Below, one piece after another: positions 42,890-53,925 of a DNA stretch of 64,000 nucleotides. The stretch is from Tremella fuciformis. Lineage: Eukaryota > Basidiomycota > Tremellomycetes > Tremellales > Tremellaceae. The DNA lies in NCBI GenBank assembly GCA_032768795.1, contig CP136490.1:6758001-6822000 (forward strand), written 5' to 3'. The notes below the pieces were generated by a model that saw only the letters and a list, made by a program, of their open reading frames with translations, ran no database searches and was not told the DNA's origin. The number at the start of each line of letters is the position of its first letter. Within the stretch, counting starts at the first letter, position 1. A program made the position numbers and the translations under genes.

Positions 42890-45800
42890 TTATTCTGTCA
42901 TCTGAAGCATCTGACGTCTAGACGCATCCCTTGCTGCCAATACACGTCCTGATACTCCCCCCCTTCTACTCTCTGTGTTCAAGCTGTTCAATCTTGCCCA
43001 ATCAAAGCCTGGCTTGAAAGCAAGGCCCTCCAGAGATCTTGCTCTTGAGATTGCCACAAATGTCAATCCCGTTGAGAAGTCGGCTGAACCAAGATCAATC
43101 ACTGCCTTGTCCAGCGTCATACCCTGTGATTTGTGTATGGTGATAGCAAATGCAAGCTGCAGTGGCAGCTGGCGTCGAGAGCACCGCTGCCCGTTTGTTG
43201 TCTCCCATCTGGCTGTATGGGGCACAATGGGAACCAGTGGTATGTTGTCTGTGGTGTGCCAGGGTGTTGGTCCAGTGTAGGATGGGAAGGCGACCATGAC
43301 CACAGAAGGAACAGATTGATGAGGAGGCTCAGATGGTGAGAGCCCAATCTGATATACTGTGCCCCTGGTGCCATTGACCAATCCCTGCTCGATCCAGAGG
43401 TTGCGAGAAAGCATGACTTGAGCACCAATCATGAGGAAGACAGCAGGAGCAAGCCCCTGTGCCTGTTCCTCTGAAGCCTGGGCTGCTCCTACCCCTGTGT
43501 GCTGAGCCAGAGAGCGCAGTACAGGCTGTCCAGAGCGAGCCAAAGTGTGTAGGTTGATCTCGGAGACACTCTGCTTTGTTGCACAAAGACATACAGCATC
43601 TTGAAAGGCCTGCTGAGATGCCGGGGAAAGGTTCCCCCAGAAGCGAGAGGACAGAAGGGTGTAGTCCTCCTGTTGAGGTGTCCCGGTGTGCAGGCGAGCA
43701 AGGGTTGCTTTGAAGGCAGTGGTGGTAGGGTCGGAGCCTTCCTGCCTCATAACAGCATCAAGCTGAACGCTCTCAGTGAAAGCAAGGTAGATATCTCGGC
43801 CAATGTTGCTGAGCCTGCCTAGATAGGAGGTTTTTGTCGAGCGTGCAGTGTTGTACAGTGGAGTGTCTCCCACAGGGGGCAGTTGACCAAAGTCGCCAAT
43901 GAGCAGGACAGACAGACCGGCAAAGGGCAAGTACGCTGTCGACGGAAAGATTTGACCAAGAGCAAGGTTGATTCTCCCCAAGGCCGCCCTTCCAACCATG
44001 CTTTTCTCATCAATGATGAGGTATCGTGTCCCATGCCACTCTTCCTGGAGGCTGGCAAGCTTTCCCTCTCCAAGCTTGTCATGACTTTCCTCTATTGAGC
44101 CTCCAAGACCAAGGGCAGCATGGTATGTTGAACCAGCAATGTTGAATGCCGCCACACCCGTGGGGGCAAGCCGGCGGACAATGGGATTTGTGCTGAAGTC
44201 GAGATTGTTGTGCTGCCCAGATTGGAGCCCTTGAAGAGCTTGGGATATGGCGTCAATGAGGAAGGATTTGCCTGTTCCTGCTGTCCCATCGATGTTGAGG
44301 AGTATTTGAGGGACTGACTCTCCAGAGAGCAGACGGTTGGCATGGCGCAAGACCTTGTCAAAGATGAGGCGCTGTGTGGTGTTGAGTAGTTGGGGATCGA
44401 CAGTGTTGCGAGCTACAGAAGGCTGAGACTGCTTGGTCAGCTCACAGTATGCAGTGGATTGTAGGCCACTGCTCACCTTCTTGCGTTCGGTTTCTAAGTA
44501 GCTTGCCCTCTCTCCTATACCATCTGATCCCCACTCCCTCCCCACTGCTTCCCAATCGTGGGAAGTATCAATATCACGTGCTCCAAGCAGTGGCCCATTC
44601 CACCCATCTTCATCAAACTGAGGGCCCATTCCAGCCAGAACTTGCCAGTCATCAAGCTCGTGGTCATTGACTTCTTCACCCTCAGAAAACTCTGAGTCAC
44701 TGTCGTTTTCATTGTCACCCTGTTGTTGACGGATGGGTCGCTTGGGCAATGTGTCTTGGTGCCCCTCTGGGTGGTCCTCAGTACAGCGAGAAAAAGCTTC
44801 TGTCCAGGATTCGTCATCAAGCTTGAGCTCTGAAGGGTGTCGATGAGGATGGTGGAGTAGTAACTTTGCCCGGCACCAGTTTTGGTGATCCTCAGACTGA
44901 GGGTCTGATGGATAATACAGCGGCCAGAGAATGATGATCTTTGGGTGCTTCCTTCGAGTGGCGTTGCGACCTTGTTTCCGGTAGAATTGAAACCATTCGT
45001 ACAGGCTGATGCCCTCATGCTCTGGCTGGCGTGCCAAGTAGGCATCGTGCCAGTCTTGCTCCTCCACACCTTGGTCCAGTCCCTCATCTTCCTGCCTCTG
45101 CCTCAGGCGTCTCTGTCTCTTTTCCAGTATGCAGAGTGTGCCAAACTCTCGTGATGCAGACATCATATGTCGACCAAAGAGCTGATGACAGACTTCCTGA
45201 GCACTGTAATCCCTCTCGGTGACAATGCGGCTGAGCATCTTCTGGAAGACAATTCGTGAAGATGTTTCTTGCTCCAGGCGGGTTGAGATAGCCTGCATTA
45301 TCTCGCCAAAGTTGTTGGATGGTTTTTCGCATTTTGAAGCATACTTGGAGATGTAGGAGGCAACTGCACGGGGATCTGTGCATGGACTGATGTCGGAGTT
45401 GGCTCGCCATCCCAGTGCAGTGACTGCATTGTAACTGTTGAGGTGGGTGTCGTTGCGTGGTGTGATGAGTTGCTTGTTTCTGTTGGGATTGACAACCAGT
45501 CGGAGTTCTGTCTCCAGCTCCTTGGGGAACTTGAAGCGACAGACAAGCGGACTGTTGGGAGGAGATCCTTTTGGGCGGCGAAGACAATAGGCAGTGCACC
45601 TCGTGTGCCTCTGGACACGGTTGAGCATCTGTGCCAGATCTTTGAAGCGAAAGATGATTTCGTCGCTACTGTGGGCAGAGGGGTGCTTTGGATGAGGCGG
45701 AATGTCCTCTCCAGGATTGATGGTTGACACTCTGGTGGACCAGAAGTCAAGGAATTCCTGGACACTGTCCGGATTGTTGATATCAAGGGTGTCTGGGGAT

Positions 45801-48311
45801 GGCGCCCCCTTGAGCCAAACCAGTCCATGGACATGGCTGGAGCCTCGATTTTGCCATTCAAAGCGATACCACCAGTCCTCTATTCCAAGCAGGGGTTTGA
45901 GGACCTTGGCCAAGAACAGCTCAAATCTTCGATAGAACCAGCAAGCTGCAATTGCTGGGTTCTCATTGACGTTCTTGGCATTGATGCGTTGTCGATCAGG
46001 TTCGCTCATAGTTGGTAGCGCTTGGTCCGGCATGTGGACGTGGAGATCTGGCCACTGAAGATCCGCAGCTGAGAATGTGATGAAAGCATGTGGAGTGCCC
46101 AGTTGACGGATCATTGCAGCAAGATTGCGACTCTGCTGTGCCCAGTAGGGTGGTGTTCCGGTTAAGGTGGCTGCTGATCGTCGCACTCGAGATGCCAGCT
46201 GCTTGGCTGGGTCGGACACCATGGCAGCAATGTCTGCAGCAGAGAGGGCTCGGTCCTCTTCATTCCGGCTGACATAGAAGCAGGAGAGCCGTTTTGCTCG
46301 CCACCTCATGATGCAGTTGAAGGCATAATAGCTGACTGTCAGCTTGGCTTAATGCTGAGAGATGCACTCACCGGAATCGAGGGTGTTTTGCAAACCTTCC
46401 ATCCTGATAGTAGAGCAGGTGACGGAAGTAGTCTGAATCACGTATTGTGGTAGGCCGTTGTTGATGCAGATCCCCCTGGCCGGTGGGGAAGAGGAAGGGG
46501 AAGGCCTTGGTGAGGAATGGGTTGCTGATGTCGTGCTCATTGATTGGAGTGGAATGCAGCACAGGTCCAGTGAGGAGCAGGGGTGCTGGTGGTCCTCCAT
46601 CCACCACCTGTTCCAGTGCTTCCCGGATCTCCTCCACAATATTGTTGCCTTCTCCAAGGTTTGGTATAGCCAGCTCTGGCAAGCTTGTCTCCTCTGCTGA
46701 CTCCTGCTCAACTGGCCCAGTGTCAGGCTCAGGTGCGCTGTACTGCACCTCCTCCAAGTTGACAGACCGCAGCTGATGGAAGACAGAACCGTTTTCAGGA
46801 AGGGAATTGATTGCTTCCCAGTTGATCTCGACATTCTGAAAGGCTGGATGGAAGTGTTGTAGTGCTTGCAGGTTTGCGAGAATGCGTGACCGCTGGACTT
46901 GGAACTCTGGTCGGCGTGCAAAATCCTCTGAGGGATTGGCAGCGTTGGCGGGGGCTTGGGCATTTGTCGGCTTGATGATGAGAACATCAAGGTCGGTGAC
47001 GGTGAGGGGAAGTCGAGAGAGGAATCTGCCACTGTCATGGGCATAGAGACAGGTGTGGCCTCCGTATTTGGTTTGTCCACCACCAACGCGCCATGTTTGA
47101 AGCAGCACATGGTAGGGAGAGAGGAGCATCTCTTCCACCTGTGAGGGCAAGTCAGGGACTGCTCTGCCAGCTGCACGGCACAGTTCCTGCAGAGAAGGAC
47201 CTGTGAAGTCAGTCATGAGAAGCACATACAATCCTGGACACTGACCTGGATCCATACAGTTGGCAGATGTCCATTTCTCCCCATCAATTTGACAACGTGA
47301 ACATTTACCCTGTTGGACCTTGAGTCCAAACCATTTCTCATTGCAGTTCTCGCAAGTCTCCATCGTCTCAGCTGCCATTGCTGAGTGGAAGTCCCCAATA
47401 CACCCAATGGCAGCTTCAGAGAGGCAGATGTCGTCAAGATCGTTGGGTGTTGCAGGAATGGGCAGGAAGGCATTGCCCAGCATGTCGACTGAGAGGGATG
47501 ACTGAGTTGACTGTTGTCGACGATGATAGGCTGCTCTGGAGGATTCGCGACAGGTGCTGCAAGTCTTGAAGCGGCGAGAGGCTGTCCCTGCTTGGAGAAA
47601 CTCGGAATGTTCTTTCCAGGTCTTGCACTTGAAGCAGCGTGACTGTCCAGCATGGCGATCCAGGCGTGGTGGTGGGGCTGGTGGCTGTTCTGTGACTCGG
47701 TGTGCAGCACCTTGAGGCGGGCTGGGCGGAGTGGCGTAGGGCAGTTGAGGTGCACGTCTGGTTCGTGTGGGGCGGCCAAGCTCTACAGGATGTAGATCCT
47801 GGTTGCGACGTGGTGTTGGTGAGGTGACCTCATGGCGCGGGCGTGGAAGACCTCTCTGTGTACCAGGCGTAGGCTGAGAGCCTGGGGTGACTGGTGGCAA
47901 TGGCCGGGTTGTGCGAGTGGGTGTGCCTGGCGCTGATTGGGAGTGATGCTGCTCCAAGCAAGATTGGCATGTGTTGCGTGGGCGACCTCGATTGTCTCGA
48001 AATCGAGGAGTGGCAAAGGTGAAGCCACATTTGATGCACTCAGCATGACCATGCCGTGACCGGGGTGTTGCAAGTGGGACTGGCGGTTGTTTGCGACAGA
48101 AGGAGCATGTTTTGAAGAAGTCGCTGCTGCCCCGCCCTGAAGAAGCCTTCCGAAAGTGATCACCATTGAGAGTTGTGTGCTGACCCAAACAGCGTTGGCC
48201 TCGAGAGCAGTGCATTGCTGCAATATCTGGGACTTTCTGCATCAGTATGTGCATGCATCGCTTGAAGGCAAAGCTCACATTGATGTTATGGACAAGCCAA
48301 CACTTGATCAT
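42890..48311 (-). CDS. Helitron Rep/helicase transposase
   Basis: Rolling-circle replication initiator fused to a Pif1-family helicase. Two exons (48311-46372 and 46331-42890) joined by a 40-nt intron (GTGAGT...GTCAG) that restores [18 protein letters not shown], a Helitron-like N-terminal block; total about 1,793 residues. The N-terminal third has several CxxC pairs (CSFC, CIKC...CQSC, CFKC...CSTC, CENC...CSRC) and a DUF6570-like segment ([20 protein letters not shown]). The Rep domain has the HUH-type motif [11 protein letters not shown] (about residue 813) and the two-tyrosine motif YISKYASKC (about 973-977). The helicase has Walker [10 protein letters not shown] (about 1329-1336), [22 protein letters not shown] and the C-terminal [17 protein letters not shown]. 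No stop or frameshift seen. The exact start is uncertain; an internal ATG (MHCSRGQRC) is possible. Confidence 0.93.
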
Positions 48312-48467
48312 GCATCAACTTGCAAGAAGTTCAGCTGTACTCATCAGCCCATGCATGCATGACAGAAGAATGGGCGACTTACAGTGGGTCCAAAGTTAGG
48401 CATGCAATAGGAAGTGAGAAGATTAGGTGTGCAAGGCAAGCCAGGCAGCCTGAAATCTCTAAGTGCT

Positions 48468-48621
48468 CCGGAATTTCTTTATTTGATCCCCCCACATAAA
48501 CAGTCAAACTGCCAGGGCTTCGCCAGATTTGAGTAGAGAGGGGGATGAGGATGAAAATTCAAAGTCCCCTCCACCCTTATACCCAGCCTGCCGGAAAATT
48601 TTTATTTGGCCCCCCCACTTA
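48468..48621. repeat. Subterminal repeat pair in the Helitron 5' region
   Basis: Two similar copies of CCGGAA-(A/T-rich)-TTTATTTG-(C run) lie at 48468-48498 and 48591-48621. A related copy in inverted orientation is in the small Helitron at 7947-7977. Possible Rep-binding or promoter sites of this family. Confidence 0.6.
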
Positions 48622-48675
48622 CCGTTTTCGTTCCAGGGACACCCGCAGAATTCAGCACCGTAAGAGCTACGCTGA

Positions 48676-49712
48676 TTAAACCCTCACTCTACGCGCGCCG
48701 GGCCAGGGGTATCGCAGGCATCCAAAAGCGCTTGCCGACGAGTGCAACCAAGGGAGGGGGTTCAAACCGACTCACTCGCCCGAGAAGACGGAGTCAGAAT
48801 ACAGGGTTCAAAGTGGGATGAGTAACGCCGAAACACCGAATGTGGCTTAATCTGTCTCTGCCATTCGAAGGCCTGGGCGAAGGATGTGAAACGGCCTTGT
48901 CGTTGCAGAAGGATGCTCGCTGATCACCTTCAGCTCGCTTGGAGCGCGCAGACAGAGATAGAGAGAGGCAAGAGGGGAAAGGGACGACCCGATCAAACCC
49001 AGTGGACCCTTGACACACACACACACACCTACGACTACTGATGCTGATGGTGATGCTGATGGTCCGTGATCTTGACCCGTAAAGTCACTTCACGTTTCAA
49101 TCCAAGCACCTACCATTGCCTTCGACCCTTCTCACGAGAGTGGTCGACCAATACACCTGCATGCCTCGTAGGTCCGTCCAGTCATCACCGACCGCTCATC
49201 CTGGTCCGCTTTCTCATATTCACGCCGTTGAGTCATCTGATCATGCCTTTGATGGACGAGTTGGTGCGCTATTCGGCTCAATATACCGCCCTCGCCGTCT
49301 GAACGACCGTCTACCGCCCCCGATCTCGACTCATGAATGGTGTCAATCCCCTGTCTGGAACGCTGGATTGTTACCCTGGCTACTACCCCTGGGAACGGGT
49401 CTCGTGCCCGAAAGGACCCGCTCTGACTATATTCAACCGCCGCCGCCGCATACTCCCCCTGGCGCCTCCTTCGTCACAGTGACAGCTCAAAGATCTTCTC
49501 TTCAGTTGACACTCGACAACCCGCGAATCGTCAAGCAACTCTATACTCTACCCATGGTGACCAAGAGAACAAGCCGAGGTGAGCAACCGCACCACCACCG
49601 TCCCACACCAACTGACCGAGGTAGACGCGGTGTGAGACCTATACAAGGGCTCTCACCCACGCCCTTCTTCTTCCAACACTCGCCGCCCGCTCGTGCGTCT
49701 GCAACTTGAAGC
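48676..49712. other. Upstream region of the 49.7-kb gene
   Basis: About 1 kb of host DNA right of the Helitron, including an (AC)n tract around 49013-49028. Several short overlapping frames (for example 49116-49709) have no conserved-looking content and are probably 5' UTR or chance. Confidence 0.45.
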
Positions 49713-52700
49713 ATGACCAACTTTCCCCAGACCATGCAGGCTCCGCAGACGCGCAACCTCTCCCCCATCACGGAGCTCACCACGCCCGGGTCGCACCGCT
49801 CGCCCTTGCCAGAGCTAACCGATGAGCCGCGCCGGTCACTCGATATCGACTATACCCCAGAAGGCGAATCGCGCTATGACGACGACGACGCTAGCGTCTA
49901 CTCGAACGAGTCGACGCGGACCGTCACCGCTGCGCAAGTGCTCGCCGAGGGCCCGCCGTCGACACGACGGGCGCCTTCTCCCACTCGCCTTCGCATCTTC
50001 TCCTCGGGTACCCCCTTTCCCGGTAGTCCCCCGGTGCCACCTCGCTCACCAGCGAGAGAAGGCGTCTTCTCAGCTCCATCGCAACCTCATGCTCCACGTA
50101 CACCGCCTACACCGCCCTATCCACACTCGCCCGCCCGCCCTCTACCCATCATTCCAGGCGGGCTTCCTCCGCTCCCTCGACCACTCCATAGGACACCCAG
50201 CAAGCCGCACTTGAGAGACGAGGTAGCCCGACCTACGCCCCTGATGCTGCAAACGTCGAGTCTCGAGCCCGCTCCAGCCTCGCCGGTGGAGTATAGCCTC
50301 GATTCGCCAGTCATTCCCGTGCCTATCAAGCGCAACCTTTCCAGCGGGGACGTGAGCCGGCCAGTGGAGAGCTCGGGCCTTGCAGGGGTAGGAGCGAGAG
50401 GGAGAAGCCGCCCTGGGAGCACGAAGAGTCGTCCGAGCAGCTTTCACGCCGCCAGCCCGGACAAACTGTACAACGCCTTGCTCTCCTCTTCACCGAGCCA
50501 TTCGCCATCTGTGAGTACGCAAATCCAGCAGAAGCTGCAGCTTACTAGCAGCCTGTCGCTCCCAAACTGACAGTGACCACTGCCGGGAGACAGCTGGAAG
50601 ATCCGTCCCTGCACAACATACCCATCTTCGCTTTTCCCCCGAGCGGCTCGCCGGGATCTGCCAACTCTCGTTCGGCGAGTATGCGAGATCTCCGAGATCT
50701 GCACAAGACCCTCAGCCGCTCGAATAGTCCGAACAGTCGGAGGAATAGCTTGCACGCGGTTCCTTCTGCCCAGGCTTCAAGCGAGGCACTTCCAGGTGTC
50801 GCCGCCGCTGGCGACGTCGAAATGGTAAGCTACTGATCCATCGAATTAGGATGTAGCTTATAGATAGAGCCCGTTGGAACCATCAGCTGCAACAAGCTCT
50901 CATGCCCTCGGTCCGGCTACAGCGCTGGTCCGACACGCATCCGAGGGCAGCGCATCCAAGCGGTCCAAGCGATCCAGGAAGGACTCCAACAGGCGATCGT
51001 TTGTACCGAACATCTTCCTCGCCTTGTTCGCCAGTGGCAAACCTTCAGAGGATGAGCGTGCCCCGGCACAGATACACGAGCGGACCGTGCGCCGCCTTTC
51101 CCGCAGGAGACAGCAAGAGCCATCCTCGCCAAAATCTAAGGCGAAGTTCAAGCCTAGCTCGCCGACTTCTGCACGCATTAGAAGCCAATCTGCAGTGGAT
51201 CTGTCGACCGTGGAGGACTCGCCTCGCCGCACGCCACCGCAGACGGCTATTCGGACATCGGGGACTTTCGGGATCCAAGACGACGGGTCAGAAACGTTCA
51301 GGTCGCCAAGGTCCTCCAATGTCAGTCCGAGCCCGGCACGACCGGTATTGGAGAGGAAGTCCATGTCGGACATGGGCTCGCCACACTCTGTCCAGCTGGA
51401 ACGACACCTTGTCGTGCGGAACAGCCACCACAGGGACAACTCTGAGCCGTCTTCCGTGCCGCAACAACCTCGCTTCTACGTAAACTCCAGCCCGTCAGAC
51501 GAAGAGTCCAGCTTCTCTGCACCGCAGCCCGCCGAACAGCGTGTATCCCTCCAGCCAGTGCACGACGATCAGGGTGCTGCTTCTCCCATCTCTCCTCTGG
51601 CGATATCTGGCCACGCAACTCCCACGGAGTTGCCGCCACGAGGTGCACCGGTCAGCCCCGCAGCCTCTCTTCCAGCTTCACGCCAGTCGAGCCCGACGAA
51701 GAGCCCGCGGCCGCTCCCTCGCCCTCCCAGCTTTGCCTCAGGCACTGATGTTGCCCAAGGCCGACCATCGCCGTTCTCGTCCCCCAACTCTGGATCTCCT
51801 GTCCCCCGCCTCGCACCTAGCGGAGATCGCCTGGCCCCAGCAAGTCCGATACCAATCCAGGATGTGCCGTCGGCCTCGGACCTGGGACACAGCACCGAAG
51901 AGACTCGACCCGCCCCCTCACGGCCGACCGAGAGCACTCACAACACTGCGTCCTCTGACGGTACCCCACCCAATCTACCGCTGTTTATTGCTTCTCACTT
52001 GCTATCGACTCACGCCGCGGAGCTCATGCGACAGAGCAGCTCGATGCGCCAGGCAAGCGAGAATATGTCGCGAATGGCACAGGAGAGCCTGCAGTGGGGC
52101 GGCGTGCTAATGGGGATGACGCGGCAGCAGCAACACCAGCACCGTCAGCCAGAGTCAGATCCACCTTTCAGCGAAGCGGGCCGCCCCTGGAGCCAAGCGC
52201 AGGCTGCATCAGGCCCCGTCACGGAACACGAGGCCCCATTCGCCTTTAACCCCACGCCCGAGAACACCTACGAGCCTACCCGAAGCATATCTCCCCCTTT
52301 TCCCGCCGGCGCGTACCCATTTCCCATGCCAGGCTTATCAGGCATGTCATTCTCAGGCTACTCGTCGGCTTTTGCCCCTTTTTTCCCGACGGCGAATATT
52401 TCACCGCCAACCACCACTGCCCAGCAACCCGCACGTCACCCATTTTCGACCGCCACGGCGCCAAGCGCACGGACCAGCGGGAGCTCCGAGACATACACAC
52501 CCGTCCCACCGCGACCGTCCGAGACGCGCGAGTGGCGCCGGGCCGAGCGGCAGCGCAAGGCCGAGTCTCTACCTGCCGGCTGGCCGCGCCAGCGCAGAGA
52601 GTCGGGCTGGTCTTCCTCTGCCGAAGAGCATGGACATGCAGTACCCTTTGAGTGGCTGGACCAGGCCGACCGCCTGGGCCGCGAAGGGTGGGCGAGCTTG

Positions 52701-53504
52701 CGCAGGGCAGAAGAGGCGTGGGTCGGGGCGATGGATGGGCTGAGGCAGCTGTTTGACGGCAGGGCCAGTGGGGGTGGCGTGAGTTCCAGTGGACACGGGC
52801 CGGGGCACGTGTATGGGTATGGGTACCCGGACGACGTCCCCGAAGCCGACGAAGACGAAGACGAGACGCCTCGGGCGACCCGTCCGACCTCGCAAGTCCC
52901 CTCAGCCCGGACAGCCCGCAAGTCCTCGCACAGCAGTGGGAGGGGTGACAGTCGTACACCGCCGACGTTCCACATTCCCGCTCCACCGCCTCAGCCGCCG
53001 GTCGGCACAGAAGACGAAGGGTACACCGCCGCACAGCTATCGATCGACCCGCCTCCTCCCCTCCCGCGCCAGCGCACCCCGTCGTCCGTGCGCAGACCCA
53101 AGACGGCCACCTCGGCAACTGAGCGGTATGCGCCATTCGTCCATGCCCGCGGGGCGCAATCGGAAGCGTCCCTCTACGCGCACGAAGCCGCGGGCATGCC
53201 GCGGCCTCCTTCCCGCGTGACGCTAGCGACTACTGGCCAGGGTCAGCGGCGCAAGCTCGTCAAGACCAAGCGCGGCACGAGCGTGGCGGTGTCCGAGAAG
53301 ACACCGATGTCGCTGTCGCTGCCGCTCGGGGAGATTATGGGCGAGAGGGGCACAGACGAGACGGTGACTGTCATGGTGCCCATTCCCGAGAAGGCAGGCA
53401 GGGTGCTGGGTGCTGTTTCTGCGGGAGGCGGGAGGGCGCAGGTGCAGGAAGTCAAGGGGAAGAGACATTGGTGGTCGCGCTCCCGAAGGCTCAGCATGGT
53501 GTGA
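49713..53504 (+). CDS. Large low-complexity Ser/Pro-rich protein
   Basis: Three exons encode about 1,220 residues. ATG 49713 gives MTNFPQTMQAPQTRNLSPIT. Intron 1 (about 50512-50593) joins SPSHSPS to LEDPSLHNIPIFAF; intron 2 (about 50825-50868) joins GDVEM to SPLEPSAATSSHAL. Most of the protein is Ser/Pro/Arg-rich with many SP/TP sites. A predicted helical segment lies in the centre (LFIASHLLSTHAAELMRQSS, then MRQASENMSRMAQESLQWGG). Another conserved-looking stretch is FEWLDQADRLGREGWASLRR. It ends with a basic WWSRSRRLSMV motif. No family recognised. It is divergent from the STH1-like gene, with a Helitron inserted between them. Confidence 0.75.
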
Positions 53505-53925
53505 TTCACCCGTCCCCTGAATCTCGTGCGCTGCATACCTTCAACTACGTATTTCGCACCTGCTTTATATTTGGACCTTACTAGCATATAGCACGTAGAT
53601 ATTTTCAATAATCCCGCGAAGGTGACCTTGTGGTCCCACAGTACTCGTACGCCCAGCATGCGATGGAGTGATGCAAGACATGCGCACAGAAGGCTGAGGC
53701 GGAGGAGGGTGAGAACGCATCTGCAGCAACACTACCCAGCTTGAGATTGAGGAATTCAGGAAGCTTGCTTCGAGTTTCGGAGATGAAGCGTGATGGAGGG
53801 TGGTTGAAGTCACCAGACTCATGCGCCGCATAGCATCTATGTCTTTTGCATACAACCAATTACCTTGGCACGAAACGACAAAGCTTCAGACACGCTAACC
53901 TCCGATCAGACTTGGGGCGACATGC
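53505..53925. other. Convergent 3' intergenic region
   Basis: About 420 bp between two convergent genes. Nothing recognised beyond probable 3' UTRs. Confidence 0.4.

Larger units (their letters stand above)
42127..48675 (-). mobile_element. Complete autonomous Helitron, 6,549 bp
   Basis: Rolling-circle transposon read on the minus strand. The 5' end is TCAGCGTAGCTCTTACGG at 48675 downward, preceded by host A. The 3' end is a 7-bp perfect hairpin (42135-42141 with 42151-42157, 9-nt loop), 4 nt, then CTAG (42127-42130), followed by host T. This is the canonical A|TC...CTRR|T arrangement with no target duplication. A 9-bp inverted repeat GCGTAGCTC (42161-42169) and GAGCTACGC (48664-48672) lies just inside both ends. 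It carries an intact Rep/helicase gene and a small gene on the opposite strand. It is inserted between the divergent STH1-like gene and the gene starting at 49713. Its codon use and lower GC differ from the host genes. All expected parts are intact, so it may be active. Confidence 0.92.

Noticed and set aside
42890..46309. Stand-alone host PIF1 helicase
   Set aside because: The same chain carries Rep motifs (HUH and two-Tyr) and joins by a short intron to the CxxC/DUF6570 exon, all between Helitron termini.
48740..48790. Possible tRNA T-arm (GGTTCAAACC) near the Helitron boundary
   Set aside because: No matching acceptor stem, D-arm or anticodon arm can be drawn at the required distances.
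49116..49709. 197-residue frame upstream of the 49.7-kb gene
   Set aside because: Composition is irregular, there is no conserved-looking block, and it overlaps other frames in a likely 5' UTR or promoter.
52276..53136. 286-residue minus-strand open frame
   Set aside because: Antisense to the long Ser/Pro-rich protein; Arg/Cys-rich low-complexity translation typical of a shadow frame.
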